Below the pieces are notes generated by a model that worked only from the letters and a program-made list of their open reading frames with translations, was not told where the DNA came from and did no database searches. Shown here piece after piece: positions 26,327-35,835 of a DNA stretch of 64,000 nucleotides (position 1 is the stretch's first letter; each line of letters opens with the position of its first letter). A program made the translations under genes and the position numbers. Source of the DNA: Marinobacterium litorale DSM 23545 (GTDB taxonomy: Bacteria > Pseudomonadota > Gammaproteobacteria > Pseudomonadales > Balneatricaceae); NCBI RefSeq assembly GCF_000428985.1, contig NZ_KE386828.1, forward strand, positions 1-64,000, read 5' to 3'.

Positions 26327-26979
26327 TGGAGCCGCGTGACCTGCTCCAAGTCCGCGTGCTGGGCCGGCAGCCCTATGAACCCACGTGGCGCCGCATGCAG
26401 AGCTTCACTGACCAGCGTAACGCTGAAACAGTGGATGAGATCTGGCTGCTGGAACATGAGCCTGTGTTCACTCAGGGCCAAGCCGGCAAAGCGGAGCACC
26501 TGCTAAATCCCGGTGATATTCCGGTGGTACAGGTTGATCGCGGGGGGCAGGTAACCTACCACGGTCCAGGCCAGTTGCTCGCGTACCTGATGATCGATCT
26601 GCGACGCAGAAAGCTGGGTGTTCGCGATATGGTCTCGCTGATGGAGCGCGCAGTGGTCAATGTGTTGTCAGACTATGGCGTGCAGGCCTACCCGAAACCG
26701 GATGCGCCCGGTGTCTATGTGGAGGGCGAGAAGATCTGCTCGCTGGGTTTGCGCGTACGCAGGGGAGCCACCTTCCACGGATTGGCGTTGAATATCGACA
26801 TGGCGCTGGAGCCGTTTCTGCGTATCAACCCCTGTGGTTATGCCGGTCTTAGCATGACTCAGCTATCACGATATGAGCCAGCGGTCGACACCGGTCGCGT
26901 AGGCGAGCAGCTGCTGAATTACTTGATCGATGAGATCGGGTATACTTCTGTAAACCGAACAACCAGTTGGGACGAGTAA
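26323..26979 (+). CDS. lipB: Octanoyl-[acyl-carrier-protein]:protein octanoyltransferase
   Basis: LipB moves the octanoyl group from acyl carrier protein to lipoyl domains, the first step of lipoate synthesis. The 218-residue product has the [16 protein letters not shown] block, the catalytic pair Lys137 ([12 protein letters not shown]) and Cys171 (INPCGYAGL), and FHGLALNI. Length matches the family. Its start overlaps the ybeD stop (the ATG repeats at 26323 and 26326), and it ends 5 nt before lipA. Confidence 0.96.
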   Translation: MMEPRDLLQVRVLGRQPYEPTWRRMQSFTDQRNAETVDEIWLLEHEPVFTQGQAGKAEHLLNPGDIPVVQVDRGGQVTYHGPGQLLAYLMIDLRRRKLGVRDMVSLMERAVVNVLSDYGVQAYPKPDAPGVYVEGEKICSLGLRVRRGATFHGLALNIDMALEPFLRINPCGYAGLSMTQLSRYEPAVDTGRVGEQLLNYLIDEIGYTSVNRTTSWDE

Positions 26980-26984
26980 GTTTT

Positions 26985-27962
26985 ATGTCTGAATCCCGCG
27001 AAAAAAATACTCACCGCGTCGAACAGGGCGTTAAGCTGCGTGGCGCCGATAAGGTCGCGCGGATCCCGGTGAAGGTGATCCCGACCGAAAAGGATGCCAT
27101 GCCGCGCAAGCCGGATTGGTTGCGTGTACGGATGGGTTCCAATAGCGAAGTAAAGCGGATCAAGGCCAAACTGCGTGAGCATAAGCTGGCGTCAGTCTGT
27201 GAAGAAGCGAGCTGCCCCAACTTGGGTGAGTGCTTCAGCCACGGAACAGCGACGTTCATGATCATGGGGGATATCTGCACCCGTCGTTGCCCGTTTTGCG
27301 ATGTGGCACATGGACGCCCCAACGCGCTGGCCGAGGATGAGCCACGCGAGCTGGCGGAAGCGATTACCGATATGGGCCTGAAATACGTCGTGATTACCTC
27401 GGTGGACCGGGATGATCTGCGTGACGGAGGGGCTCAGCATTTCGCCAACTGCATCAGCGAGACCCGCAAGCGCTCTGATCGAATCGAGATCGAGACCCTG
27501 GTGCCTGATTTCCGTGGGCGGATGGATATTGCGCTGGAAATCCTCAGTGAAACGCCCCCGGATGTGTTTAACCACAATCTGGAAACCGTACCGCGCCTGT
27601 ATCGACAGGTTCGCCCGGGCGCAGACTACGAGTGGTCACTCGAGTTGCTAAAACGCTTTAAAGCGCTCCGTCCCGAGATTCGCACCAAATCCGGTCTTAT
27701 GGTTGGCGTTGGCGAAAGCAACGAAGAAATCATCGAAGTGCTGCGCGATTTGCGGGCGCACAATGTGGATATGGTTACGATCGGCCAGTATCTCCAGCCC
27801 AGCCGGGACCACCTGGCGGTGGATCGTTTCGTGACCCCGGAAGAGTTCGCTGAATATGAGCGAGTCGCCCATGAGTTGGGCTTTACGCACGTAGCCTCCG
27901 GGCCGTTGGTGCGCTCCTCCTACCATGCCGATCTGCAGGCCAAGGGCGAAAAAGTCGGCTGA
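26985..27962 (+). CDS. lipA: Lipoyl synthase (radical SAM)
   Basis: LipA inserts the two sulfurs into octanoylated lipoyl domains using two iron-sulfur clusters. The 325-residue product has the auxiliary-cluster cysteines in [12 protein letters not shown] and the radical SAM motif CTRRCPFC. It also has the segment [15 protein letters not shown] and the C-terminal [11 protein letters not shown] with the conserved Arg-Ser-Ser that ligates the auxiliary cluster. The ATG at 26985 gives the standard start; a longer frame begins at 26967 inside lipB. A strong terminator follows 23 nt after the stop and closes the long run that began with proA. Confidence 0.97.
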   Translation: MSESREKNTHRVEQGVKLRGADKVARIPVKVIPTEKDAMPRKPDWLRVRMGSNSEVKRIKAKLREHKLASVCEEASCPNLGECFSHGTATFMIMGDICTRRCPFCDVAHGRPNALAEDEPRELAEAITDMGLKYVVITSVDRDDLRDGGAQHFANCISETRKRSDRIEIETLVPDFRGRMDIALEILSETPPDVFNHNLETVPRLYRQVRPGADYEWSLELLKRFKALRPEIRTKSGLMVGVGESNEEIIEVLRDLRAHNVDMVTIGQYLQPSRDHLAVDRFVTPEEFAEYERVAHELGFTHVASGPLVRSSYHADLQAKGEKVG

Positions 27963-27985
27963 ATCGAGTATGAATTTTCGGTGAC

Positions 27986-28011
27986 AAAAAACGCGCTTCG
28001 GCGCGTTTTTT
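27986..28011 (+). terminator. Rho-independent terminator after lipA
   Basis: AAAAAACGCGC and GCGCGTTTTTT form an 11-bp stem with the stable TTCG tetraloop. The flanking A and T tracts make it work in both directions. Confidence 0.95.
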
Positions 28012-28022
28012 GTTGCACTGCG

Positions 28023-28063
28023 TTGAAAGCAGATACGACTCCTTATATATTAGATGTATCTAA
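28023..28063 (+). promoter_or_regulatory. osmC-like gene promoter with overlapping operator
   Basis: A good sigma-70 promoter (-35 TTGAAA at 28023-28028, 17-nt spacer, -10 TATATT at 28046-28051) runs directly into the perfect palindrome TTAGAT-GT-ATCTAA (28050-28063). The palindrome covers the end of the -10 and the expected start near 28058, so a repressor bound there would block RNA polymerase. MarR/OhrR-type or ArsR-type regulators are plausible; none is encoded next door. Confidence 0.62.
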
Positions 28064-28081
28064 ATTAAAGGAGTGACTATC

Positions 28082-28534
28082 ATGCCTTCCAAGAAGATTT
28101 CGGTTGTGGCCGATATGGGTGCAGGGTTCGCGATCGAGACCGACATTCGGGGACACCAGCTGGTTATTGATCAGCCCAAGGCTGGTGGCGGGACTGATCG
28201 GGGGCCCAGCCCATTGGAATATTTTCTGTTTTCACTGGCGGGCTGTGTGGCGTCCATCGGTCGTATTGCTGCATCGCAGCAAAAGCTCAACCTGCGTAAC
28301 ATGCGGGTGACGGTGGAGGGAGACCTGAATCCGGATGGATTGCTGGGTAAGCAAACGGACGACCGGGTCGGTTTCCAGAATATTGAAATTATTGCTGAAA
28401 TTGATGCTGACCTCAGCGATGAAGAGAAACAGGCGTTCCTTGATGATATCTGCGCACGTTGCCCGTTACACGACAATATTCATTATGAAACCCGTGTTAA
28501 ACATGAGCTTAGCGCCACCGGCTGTTTTGTCTGA
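28082..28534 (+). CDS. OsmC-family peroxiredoxin-like protein
   Basis: A 150-residue OsmC/Ohr-superfamily protein. Members reduce organic hydroperoxides using two cysteines, and some act on persulfides or other thiols. The paired catalytic cysteines are Cys55 (SLAGC) and Cys127 in CARCPLHDN, with GPSPLEYFLFSLAGC as the family block. The CPLHDN form is more like the YhfA/general OsmC branch than true Ohr. The ATG at 28082 has AAGGAG 8 nt upstream, so it is preferred over the in-frame GTG at 28073. It is a one-gene unit behind a promoter overlapped by a palindromic operator. Substrate is unknown. Confidence 0.9.
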   Translation: MPSKKISVVADMGAGFAIETDIRGHQLVIDQPKAGGGTDRGPSPLEYFLFSLAGCVASIGRIAASQQKLNLRNMRVTVEGDLNPDGLLGKQTDDRVGFQNIEIIAEIDADLSDEEKQAFLDDICARCPLHDNIHYETRVKHELSATGCFV

Positions 28535-28702
28535 GGATTACGACAACGAAGGATAACTGTCATCTGAGGCGATTAGACTGACTTCTCGATGTGCCGTGTA
28601 TGCAATCTCTTCATGGCAAGGTTCTGAGCACCCGCTAGACTCTTGTATGTTGCGATGCAGCATTGCACACTATGGCTAATTGATTTCTGAGGAGAAAGTC
28701 GC

Positions 28703-29470
28703 ATGAGCCTGAGTTTGAAAGGCAAACGAGGTCTGGTGCTCGGTATCGCCAACCGCCACAGCATTGCGTATGGATGTGCCAAGGTTATGGCGGAGATGGG
28801 CGCCGAGCTCTGCATCACCTACCTGAACGAGAAATCCAAGCCTTATGTGGAGCCGCTGGCCGAAGAGCTGGGTGCGAAGCTTCTGCTGCCCTGCGATGTC
28901 TCCGTTGATGGTGAGCTGGAAGCGGTGTTTCATGAGATGGAAAAGCAGTGGGGCACGTTGGATTTCGCCATTCACTCCATCGCCTGGTCGCCGCTGGAGG
29001 AGCTTCACGGGCGCCTGGTAGACAGCTCCTCGGCGGGTTTCTCAAAAGCCATGGATATCTCCTGTCACTCTTTTGTGCGGATGGCCAAGCAGTGCCAGCG
29101 CCTGATGCCCGATGGCGGTACGCTGCTGACCATGAGCTATGAGGGCGCCGAGAAGGTGGTGGATCATTACAACCTGATGGGGCCGATCAAGTCGGCGCTG
29201 GATAGCTGCGCCCGTTATCTGGCTTCGGAGCTGGGTGAGCAGCAGATCCGCGTGCACTCCATTTCACCGGGGCCGATGCCGACACGTGCCGCGTCCGGTA
29301 TCGATCATTTCGACGAGCTGATGGAGGATGCGACCTCCCGTTCGCCGCTGCATCGTTTGGGTACGCTGGAGGATATCGGTTCGCTGGCGGCATTCCTGGT
29401 CAGTGACCTGGCCAAGACGCAAACCGGCAATCGCATTTTTGTCGATGCGGGCCGTCATCTGATCGGTTGA
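28703..29470 (+). CDS. fabI: Enoyl-[acyl-carrier-protein] reductase FabI
   Basis: FabI reduces enoyl-ACP with NADH in the last step of each fatty-acid elongation cycle. The 255-residue short-chain dehydrogenase starts with the FabI-type LKGKRGLVLGIANRHSIAYG nucleotide-binding segment. It has Tyr146, Tyr156 and Lys163 in the YxxxxxxxxxYNxMGxxK arrangement, at the same positions as E. coli FabI, and the C-terminal block NRIFVDAGRHLIG. The loop at about 190-215 (ASGIDHFDELMED) differs from the common form (AAGIRxFRKML), so it may be a FabI subtype. GAGGAG lies 8 nt upstream. The 168 nt after osmC hold its own promoter. Triclosan-type inhibition is expected by family. Confidence 0.9.
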   Translation: MSLSLKGKRGLVLGIANRHSIAYGCAKVMAEMGAELCITYLNEKSKPYVEPLAEELGAKLLLPCDVSVDGELEAVFHEMEKQWGTLDFAIHSIAWSPLEELHGRLVDSSSAGFSKAMDISCHSFVRMAKQCQRLMPDGGTLLTMSYEGAEKVVDHYNLMGPIKSALDSCARYLASELGEQQIRVHSISPGPMPTRAASGIDHFDELMEDATSRSPLHRLGTLEDIGSLAAFLVSDLAKTQTGNRIFVDAGRHLIG

Positions 29471-29479
29471 TTCGATCAC

Positions 29480-29509
29480 CGGGCCGCCAGCCGGTTGACT
29501 GGCGGCCCG
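29480..29509. terminator. Hairpin between convergent fabI and GGDEF-EAL genes
   Basis: CGGGCCGCCAG and CTGGCGGCCCG form a perfect 11-bp GC-rich stem with an 8-nt loop, midway in the 44-nt gap between convergent genes. There is no T tract, so it probably stabilises 3' ends or assists Rho from both sides. Confidence 0.65.
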
Positions 29510-29514
29510 ACCAT

Positions 29515-32067
29515 TCAGGGCTTGAGCTCCAGATCGGGGCGACCGATCAGATAACCCTGGGCGTAGTCGATTCCCACCTCGTGTACCAGTGCCAACACCT
29601 CTTCCGTTTCAACGAATTCAGCCACCGTTTCCACCTGAAGCTGCTTGGCCAGCTGAGTAATGCTGGTGACAAAGGCCATATCGCGTTTGTCGTTCGCCAT
29701 ATTGGCGATGAACTCACCCTCGATCTTCACGAAGTCGATGGGCAGGTACTTCAGGTAATGGAAGGATGAGAAGCCGGAGCCGAAGTCGTCAATCGCCAGC
29801 TGGTAGCCCTGATCTTTCAGGCTTTGGACGAATTTTTCCAGCAGGGACATGTTCTTCACGGTATCGCGTTCGGTAATTTCGAACACGATCCGTTCCGGCT
29901 CGATCTTATACTGTTCCACGAGGCTGCGAATCTTGAGCAGGAAGTCCGCCACCAGCACCGAGCGGGGTGACAGGTTGATAAAGATCAGGCCGTCATAGCC
30001 GGTTCGCTGTACGGTCTCAAACGCCTTCTCGGTGACGATGTAGTCGATAACATGCACCCGCCCCATCGATTCGGCAATCTCGATAAACTCGCCCGCACTC
30101 ATCAGCGTATCATTGGGTAGCTGAATCCGGCTGAGTACCTCCACGGCTTTGCGTCCGCCGCTCAGCGGAGAGATCGGCTGGAAGGCGGGCAGAATACTGC
30201 GCTCCTCAATCGCCTTGTTCACCAGCAGACTTTTCTCGTTCATATCCCGGAAGACATCGGCCAGATCCTGGTCATGGGGCAGAGAAATACGGTCTTTACC
30301 CATGGATTTGGCGCGATACATCAGGTTGTCCACGAACATGAACAGGTCTTTGCGGTTATCGCCATGATCCGGGCAGAGGCCTACGCCGATGGAGCAGGTC
30401 ACCCGGATGGTCGCCCCATCTTCATGGGTCAGGGTGTAACTCTGAGCCGTACGCAGCAGGCGCTCCGCCAGCTCCTCGGCGGATTCCAGCGTCGCTTCCG
30501 GCAGCACGACGACAAACTCGTCACCCCCATAGCGAGCCAGTACGGTGCCGATATCGAGCCGTTTCTCCATCGCTGCAGACAGGCCGGTCAGCAGTCGGTC
30601 GCCGCAGGCGTGGCCGTAGCCGTCATTGATCGCTTTGAAGTTATCCAGGTCGATCAACAGAAGTGCGGTTTTGTAACCGTGGCGGGCGCTACGATCCATC
30701 TCGTAATCGAGCAGCTCCCAGAACATGCGCTGATTATAGAGGTTGGTCAGCGGATCCCGGGTGGCGTAGTACTCCAGGTCCCGGGTGTACTTGTAGATCG
30801 CCTTGACCGAGCCCACCACGTTCAGCAGGGTTGAAAGGATGCTTTCTATCACCAGTAGCTTGGTCTGATCCCGGGTCGTATCGGCCTGGACGCCAATGCC
30901 GACGATACCGCCGATCTTGGGGGTTTCTACCAGCAGTGATTTAACCTGCAGCTCGATCTCCTCTTCACTGAGGTTTAAGGGCTGGGCTCCGGTATCGGCA
31001 ATGTTGTGGCGAACCTTGAACTCACCATAATCGAACAGGCCGGTATGTTCGCGCAGACGCTGGATAACGGTACGCTCCATCATCTCCTTGCTTTCCGGAG
31101 TGGGGCGCGCGAGCCAGAAGATCTCCAGGTCAAAAAGCTCTTCATCCACCTTGAAGATCGAGAACATGGTGAAAATCTCGATCACATGGTTGATATCGCT
31201 CATCAGTGCATTGACGTATTCGCGCCAGTCACGCACGACTTCCGAGGTGATCACGCATTTTTCGAGCAGGCGGATTTCGAATTCGAGCAGGTCCTTATCC
31301 ACGGCAATCGAGTGTAGCTTGCCTGCCAGATGGGCGACCTGACCGTAGATGCCATTGAGTTCTCTGAAACCGAACTGGGTGTCCTGCTGGTTGAGTTGGG
31401 TCAGGTCCTGCAGGGACTCAACCTTGTGAATACTTGCGGTCAGATGATCAAGCGAGTCATTCACACTGCGGGTGATGGTACGAACCGACCAGTAAGCCAG
31501 GAACAGCGGTAAGGGGGCCAGAGCGAGCAGGTAGAACAGCAGATGTTTGTTGGCCGCCTCGATCTGCGGCTCCAGATTTTGCTTAACCTCGATCAGGCCA
31601 AGGGTATCGCCGACCCGGGCGTTGGTGTGACAGGCGGTACAGACTTCGCGGGCCTGCAGTGGGTAGAGGGTGCGCAGGTTATCGCCGTCGATCAGCTCAG
31701 TAATTTCGCCGTGGGCCAGAGTGTTGACCATTTCGTCATCGAACGGTGGCTGATCAATGTCGCCAAATTTTTCGGTGACCACCGGGCCGCGGAACACACT
31801 GACTTTGAGGTCCTCGCTGGAAGAGTTCTGCTCCAGCTGGTCCATAAACTGCTCCAGCTGTGCCCGGGTCCAGCCCTGGCTCATTACCAGGTACATGGAG
31901 TTAAATGTGCTCTCGGCCACCGTCCGGGCCACCAGTTTACCACTGTCCCGGACACTGGCCTGGTACGCCTGGCTGGCAACGAGCAGGACCAGACCAAATC
32001 CCATTACCGAGAACAGCAGGGTGCGTTGTAGCAGATAGCGGCGGATCGTTGGGGTGGTTCGACTCAT
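29515..32067 (-). CDS. Heme c-sensing GGDEF-EAL c-di-GMP protein
   Basis: An 850-residue inner-membrane signalling protein. One membrane segment (about residues 13-34) and a second (about 176-196) enclose a periplasmic domain of about 140 residues that ends in a heme c motif, CTACH (143-147). A cytoplasmic region of some 270 residues follows, with weak similarity to PAS/GAF-type sensors. The GGDEF domain has an intact GGDEF motif (514-518) in ARYGGDEFVVVL. The EAL domain has EVL (643-645) at the EAL site plus ITERDT and DDFGSGFSSFHYLKYLPID-type catalytic and metal-binding segments. It could make and degrade c-di-GMP according to periplasmic redox state or gas binding at the heme; that is inferred. 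A perfect FNR/Anr box lies about 150 nt upstream. Confidence 0.88.
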   Translation of the reverse strand: MSRTTPTIRRYLLQRTLLFSVMGFGLVLLVASQAYQASVRDSGKLVARTVAESTFNSMYLVMSQGWTRAQLEQFMDQLEQNSSSEDLKVSVFRGPVVTEKFGDIDQPPFDDEMVNTLAHGEITELIDGDNLRTLYPLQAREVCTACHTNARVGDTLGLIEVKQNLEPQIEAANKHLLFYLLALAPLPLFLAYWSVRTITRSVNDSLDHLTASIHKVESLQDLTQLNQQDTQFGFRELNGIYGQVAHLAGKLHSIAVDKDLLEFEIRLLEKCVITSEVVRDWREYVNALMSDINHVIEIFTMFSIFKVDEELFDLEIFWLARPTPESKEMMERTVIQRLREHTGLFDYGEFKVRHNIADTGAQPLNLSEEEIELQVKSLLVETPKIGGIVGIGVQADTTRDQTKLLVIESILSTLLNVVGSVKAIYKYTRDLEYYATRDPLTNLYNQRMFWELLDYEMDRSARHGYKTALLLIDLDNFKAINDGYGHACGDRLLTGLSAAMEKRLDIGTVLARYGGDEFVVVLPEATLESAEELAERLLRTAQSYTLTHEDGATIRVTCSIGVGLCPDHGDNRKDLFMFVDNLMYRAKSMGKDRISLPHDQDLADVFRDMNEKSLLVNKAIEERSILPAFQPISPLSGGRKAVEVLSRIQLPNDTLMSAGEFIEIAESMGRVHVIDYIVTEKAFETVQRTGYDGLIFINLSPRSVLVADFLLKIRSLVEQYKIEPERIVFEITERDTVKNMSLLEKFVQSLKDQGYQLAIDDFGSGFSSFHYLKYLPIDFVKIEGEFIANMANDKRDMAFVTSITQLAKQLQVETVAEFVETEEVLALVHEVGIDYAQGYLIGRPDLELKP

Positions 32068-32214
32068 GGTTGCCAGTCCGGTGGTTCCGTCGTTGTTATT
32101 TGGGCCGGGTCCAGCTCCATCCAGGGCGCTGGGTGTCTCTAATTCGGTACGTGAATTGCGCCGGTCGATGATACCGGTAAGTCACTGTTATTGAGCCTGT
32201 CGCACAACAAAACA

Positions 32215-32228
32215 TTGATGTCGATCAA
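32215..32228 (-). promoter_or_regulatory. Perfect FNR/Anr box
   Basis: TTGAT-GTCG-ATCAA is a perfect match to the FNR/Anr/FixK consensus. On the minus strand a CAATAA -10 (32193-32188) puts a start near 32181, with the box centre about 41 bp upstream, the class II activation position. It therefore fits control of the heme GGDEF-EAL gene in low oxygen. On the plus strand it lies 158 nt before recC with less suitable spacing (TTTAAT at 32243-32248). Nothing else is seen in the 318-nt gap. Confidence 0.7.
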
Positions 32229-32385
32229 ATAACAGGTGGGTGTTTAATGCAAGTTGTTGCATGCCTGAAAGACGGCGTCGCATGCATTCGTGCCGGCGAG
32301 TTCGGCTTGCTCCTTCAGCCGGGGTTGCGGCAGACTATCGAGTCCGGAGCAGGGGGTTCCGGCCGAAAGGAGAGAGAGCCGCCGA

Positions 32386-35300
32386 ATGTCTAATCAACCC
32401 GCCGGTTTAGCGATTATCCACGCCAACCGTCTGGAGACACTGCGTGACCTGCTGGTCCAGTGGATGAAGGACCATCCGCTACCGCCACTGGAAGATGAGC
32501 AGGTGTTGGTGCAGAGCAACGGTATCGCCCAGTGGCTGAAGCTTGCGCTGGCGGCTCCGGAGTCTGAAGGCGGCTGTGGCATTGCCGCTTCGATCAAGCT
32601 GGACCTGCCCTCTGCGTTTCTCTGGCGAGCCTATCGTGCGGTACTGGGTCAGGATGCCGTTCCGCCCGAGTCGCCCTACGACAAACCCCAGCTGCGCTGG
32701 CGACTGCTGCGTCTGCTGCCGGATCTGTTACAAACCGAAGCCTTTGCCTCTCTGGCTCAGTATCTGGCGTCGGACCCGGGCGAGCGCAAGGCCTATCAGC
32801 TGGCTGAGCATCTGGCGGATCTGTTTGACCAGTACCAGGTTTATCGGGCCGATTGGCTGGCTGACTGGGCCGCTGGCTTGGATCAGCTGCGCATGCCAGA
32901 CGGTGAACCAAGCCCATTGGCGGAAGACCAGCGCTGGCAGCCGCGCCTCTGGCGCGCTATCCGCGCAGACCTGGCTGATCGCGCAGACAGCTCCCGGGCC
33001 GATCTCCACCAGCGCTTTCTGACCGCTTGTCGCCGGCTTGAAACCCGGCCTCAAGACCTTCCACCGCGCCTGATGGTGTTTGGTATTTCCGCGCTGCCGC
33101 AGCAGATGATCGAAGCGTTGGCGGCGCTGTCAGGACAGATGCAGGTGATGGTGGCGGTACTCAACCCCTGTCGTTTCTACTGGGCCGATATCATCGAGGG
33201 TAAGGAGCTGTTGCGCGCAGAACATAAACGCCAGCAGCGTCGTGAAGGGGTACCGGTCAACCTGTCCGGCGAGCAGATGCATCTGCATGCGCCGCCCCTG
33301 TTGGCCGCCTGGGGCAAGCAGGGCCGTGACTATATCCGGCTGCTGGATGAGTTTGATCAAAGCGAGCGTTATCGCCACTGGTTTAATGACAGCCGCATTG
33401 ACCTCTTCGATGAGCCAGACCCGGATATCGCCTCATTGCCGCTCTTACAGCAGCTTCAACAGGATATTCTCGAGCTCAACCCGTTGCAGCAGGAGCCACG
33501 GCCGCACAGCCCTGCCGACGATTCGCTGGTGTTTCATCTGGCTCACAGTGCTCAGCGTGAAGTGGAGGTGTTGCAGGATCAGATTCTGAAGCGTTTCGAC
33601 AGGGATCCGACGCTCAAGCCTCGTGACATGATTGTCATGGTGCCGGATATCGCCGTCTACCAGCCACATATAGAGGCGGTTTTTGGCCGCCTGCCGAAGG
33701 ACGATCCCCGTTATATCCCCTACAGTCTAGCGGATCAGTCCAGTCGGGGCCAGGTGCCGCTGTTGGTGGCGCTGGAGCAGCTGATGCGCCTCCCGGAGCT
33801 GCGTCTGGGGGCCAGTGAGCTGCTGGACCTGCTTGAAGTACCGGCTCTGCAGCGTCGTTACGGATTGAATCCTGCCGATATACCCACGCTGCAGCGCTGG
33901 ATCGACGGTGCCGGTATCCGCTGGGGGCTCGACGCGGCACATCGAGCGGGCCTCGACCTCCCCCCGGACCTTGAGCAGAACGCCTGGCTGTTTGGTATAC
34001 GCCGGATGCTGCTCGGTTACGCCGCCGGTGACGGTGACGCCTTCGCCGGCATCGAGCCGTACGACGAGGTGGCGGGTCTGGAAGCGGTGCTGGCCGGCTC
34101 ACTGGCCCTGTTGCTGGATGACCTGCGAGAGTGGCTGCAGCGCCTGAGCACACCCCTGGATGCATTGGGCTGGCGCGAACAGCTTCACTGGCTGCTGGAT
34201 CGCTTTTTTGCGCCGGAGGACGATGCTGACCTGTTGCTGATCGAGCGCCTGGTCACCGAGCTTCAGGCCTGGACCCAGGGGTGTATCGATGCCGATCTGA
34301 CTGCCGAGCTGCCGCTGACGCTGGCCCGGGAAGCCTGGCTTGGCGCTATCGATCAGGGCAGCCTGTCGGCCCGGTTTATGGCCGGGCGGCTGACCTTTTC
34401 CACGTTGATGCCGATGCGTGCGATTCCGTTCCGCCAGGTGTTTCTGCTGGGCATGAACGATGGCGATTACCCGCGTATTAAGCCACCTCAGGATTTTGAT
34501 CTGATGGCCGTGCAGTATCGGCCCGGCGACCGCTCCCGACGCGAGGACGACCGCTACCTGTTCCTGGAAGCGATGCTGTCTGCCCGGGAGCAGCTTTATA
34601 TCAGCTGGGTTGGGCGCAGCATCCGCGATAACCAGCCTCAGCCTCCATCGGTGCTGGTGGCGCAGCTGCGCGACCATCTGGCTCAGGGATGGCTGAACGG
34701 CCAAGGGGATGCTGACAGTGATCCGCTGGCGGAGCTGACGCTGGAGCATCCGCTGCAGCCGTTCAGCCCCGGCTACTTCGGGATCGGGGACGATGCCGAT
34801 CCACGCCTGTTCACCTATGCCCATGAGTGGCGTGAGATCCATGAGCATCTCGATGCACAGGCCGCCGATGAACTGTCCCCGTTGCTACCCGAGGGTGCGC
34901 TGACGCTGCAACGTTTGGGGCGTTTTTTGCGCTATCCGGTACGCAGCTTCTTTAATGAGCGGCTCAACGTCTATTTCCAGCAGCCTGCGGTACAGCAGGT
35001 GGAACACGAACCCTTTGCCTTTGACAATCTGGAGGCGTTCCAACTCGGCCAGGAACTGATCGATCTGGCCCACGGCAGCGACGATCCGGGACAGGTACTG
35101 GAGACAGAGCTGGAGCGCTGGCGCCGGGCCGGACGCCTGCCACTGGGTGAATATGGCGCACTGGCGCTGAAACCGATTCTCAGCCCGGTGCGTTCCACAT
35201 TGCGCCATCTGGAACCGCTGGCCGAGTGGAAGCCGCTCGAGGGAGCCCTGGAAGTCGCACTGGATATCCGGCTGAACGGGCCGGCCGGCGCAGAGCCGCA

Positions 35301-35835
35301 AAGCGTTGTGATCGAAGACTGGCTTAACACTGTTTCAGTACGGGATGGGTGCTACGCATTGATCCGCACATCCCCCCAGGCCGTGGCTGATAAAAAAGGC
35401 CCGCGCTGGCATCGGTTGCTGCGGCTTTGGGTGGAACATCTGTGTGCCAACGCGCAGGGCTACGATCTGCGCAGCTGGCTGGTCGGGCCGGATACCAGTG
35501 TGTTGATCGAGCCGCTGCCGGTTGAGCGCGCCCGCGAGATACTGACCACGCTGGTCAACTGCTGGGCTCAGGCGATGCAGGGGCCGCCACCCTTGGCGTG
35601 CAAGGCTGGGCTGGCTTTGCTGACAGAGCCCGAGGAAAAAGCGATACAGGCCGCGCTCAGTGCCTATCAGGGCAACAGCCAGTTCAGCGGCGAGTTGCAG
35701 AGCGATCCGGCTCTGGCACGGGCCTGGCCCGATTTCGAGCAATTGCTGGTTGGGGGCCTGGAACCCTGGGCCCGGGCGCTGTATGAGCCGCTGCTGCAAC
35801 ACGCCAGTATCCAAGGAACAGGAGACGCTGAATGA
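32386..35835 (+). CDS. recC: Exodeoxyribonuclease V gamma subunit
   Basis: RecC is the Chi-scanning subunit of the RecBCD helicase-nuclease that processes double-strand breaks. The 1149-residue product (E. coli 1122) starts MSNQPAGLAIIHANRLETLR, the usual RecC opening for gripping the ends. It has the conserved segments NGIAQWLKLALA, RFMAGRLTFSTLMPMRAIPF, LLGMNDGDYPR and LFISWVGR-like YISWVGRSIRDN. The helicase-like fold has no intact Walker motif, as expected. The ATG at 32386 is chosen over an upstream frame because AAGGAGAGAGAG precedes it. It overlaps recB by ATGA. Confidence 0.96.
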   Translation: MSNQPAGLAIIHANRLETLRDLLVQWMKDHPLPPLEDEQVLVQSNGIAQWLKLALAAPESEGGCGIAASIKLDLPSAFLWRAYRAVLGQDAVPPESPYDKPQLRWRLLRLLPDLLQTEAFASLAQYLASDPGERKAYQLAEHLADLFDQYQVYRADWLADWAAGLDQLRMPDGEPSPLAEDQRWQPRLWRAIRADLADRADSSRADLHQRFLTACRRLETRPQDLPPRLMVFGISALPQQMIEALAALSGQMQVMVAVLNPCRFYWADIIEGKELLRAEHKRQQRREGVPVNLSGEQMHLHAPPLLAAWGKQGRDYIRLLDEFDQSERYRHWFNDSRIDLFDEPDPDIASLPLLQQLQQDILELNPLQQEPRPHSPADDSLVFHLAHSAQREVEVLQDQILKRFDRDPTLKPRDMIVMVPDIAVYQPHIEAVFGRLPKDDPRYIPYSLADQSSRGQVPLLVALEQLMRLPELRLGASELLDLLEVPALQRRYGLNPADIPTLQRWIDGAGIRWGLDAAHRAGLDLPPDLEQNAWLFGIRRMLLGYAAGDGDAFAGIEPYDEVAGLEAVLAGSLALLLDDLREWLQRLSTPLDALGWREQLHWLLDRFFAPEDDADLLLIERLVTELQAWTQGCIDADLTAELPLTLAREAWLGAIDQGSLSARFMAGRLTFSTLMPMRAIPFRQVFLLGMNDGDYPRIKPPQDFDLMAVQYRPGDRSRREDDRYLFLEAMLSAREQLYISWVGRSIRDNQPQPPSVLVAQLRDHLAQGWLNGQGDADSDPLAELTLEHPLQPFSPGYFGIGDDADPRLFTYAHEWREIHEHLDAQAADELSPLLPEGALTLQRLGRFLRYPVRSFFNERLNVYFQQPAVQQVEHEPFAFDNLEAFQLGQELIDLAHGSDDPGQVLETELERWRRAGRLPLGEYGALALKPILSPVRSTLRHLEPLAEWKPLEGALEVALDIRLNGPAGAEPQSVVIEDWLNTVSVRDGCYALIRTSPQAVADKKGPRWHRLLRLWVEHLCANAQGYDLRSWLVGPDTSVLIEPLPVERAREILTTLVNCWAQAMQGPPPLACKAGLALLTEPEEKAIQAALSAYQGNSQFSGELQSDPALARAWPDFEQLLVGGLEPWARALYEPLLQHASIQGTGDAE

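Noticed and set aside
34099-34848. Long minus-strand frames inside recC (and similarly 40840-41550 in recD)
   Set aside because: They are antisense to recBCD genes with intact motifs and carry no recognisable family.
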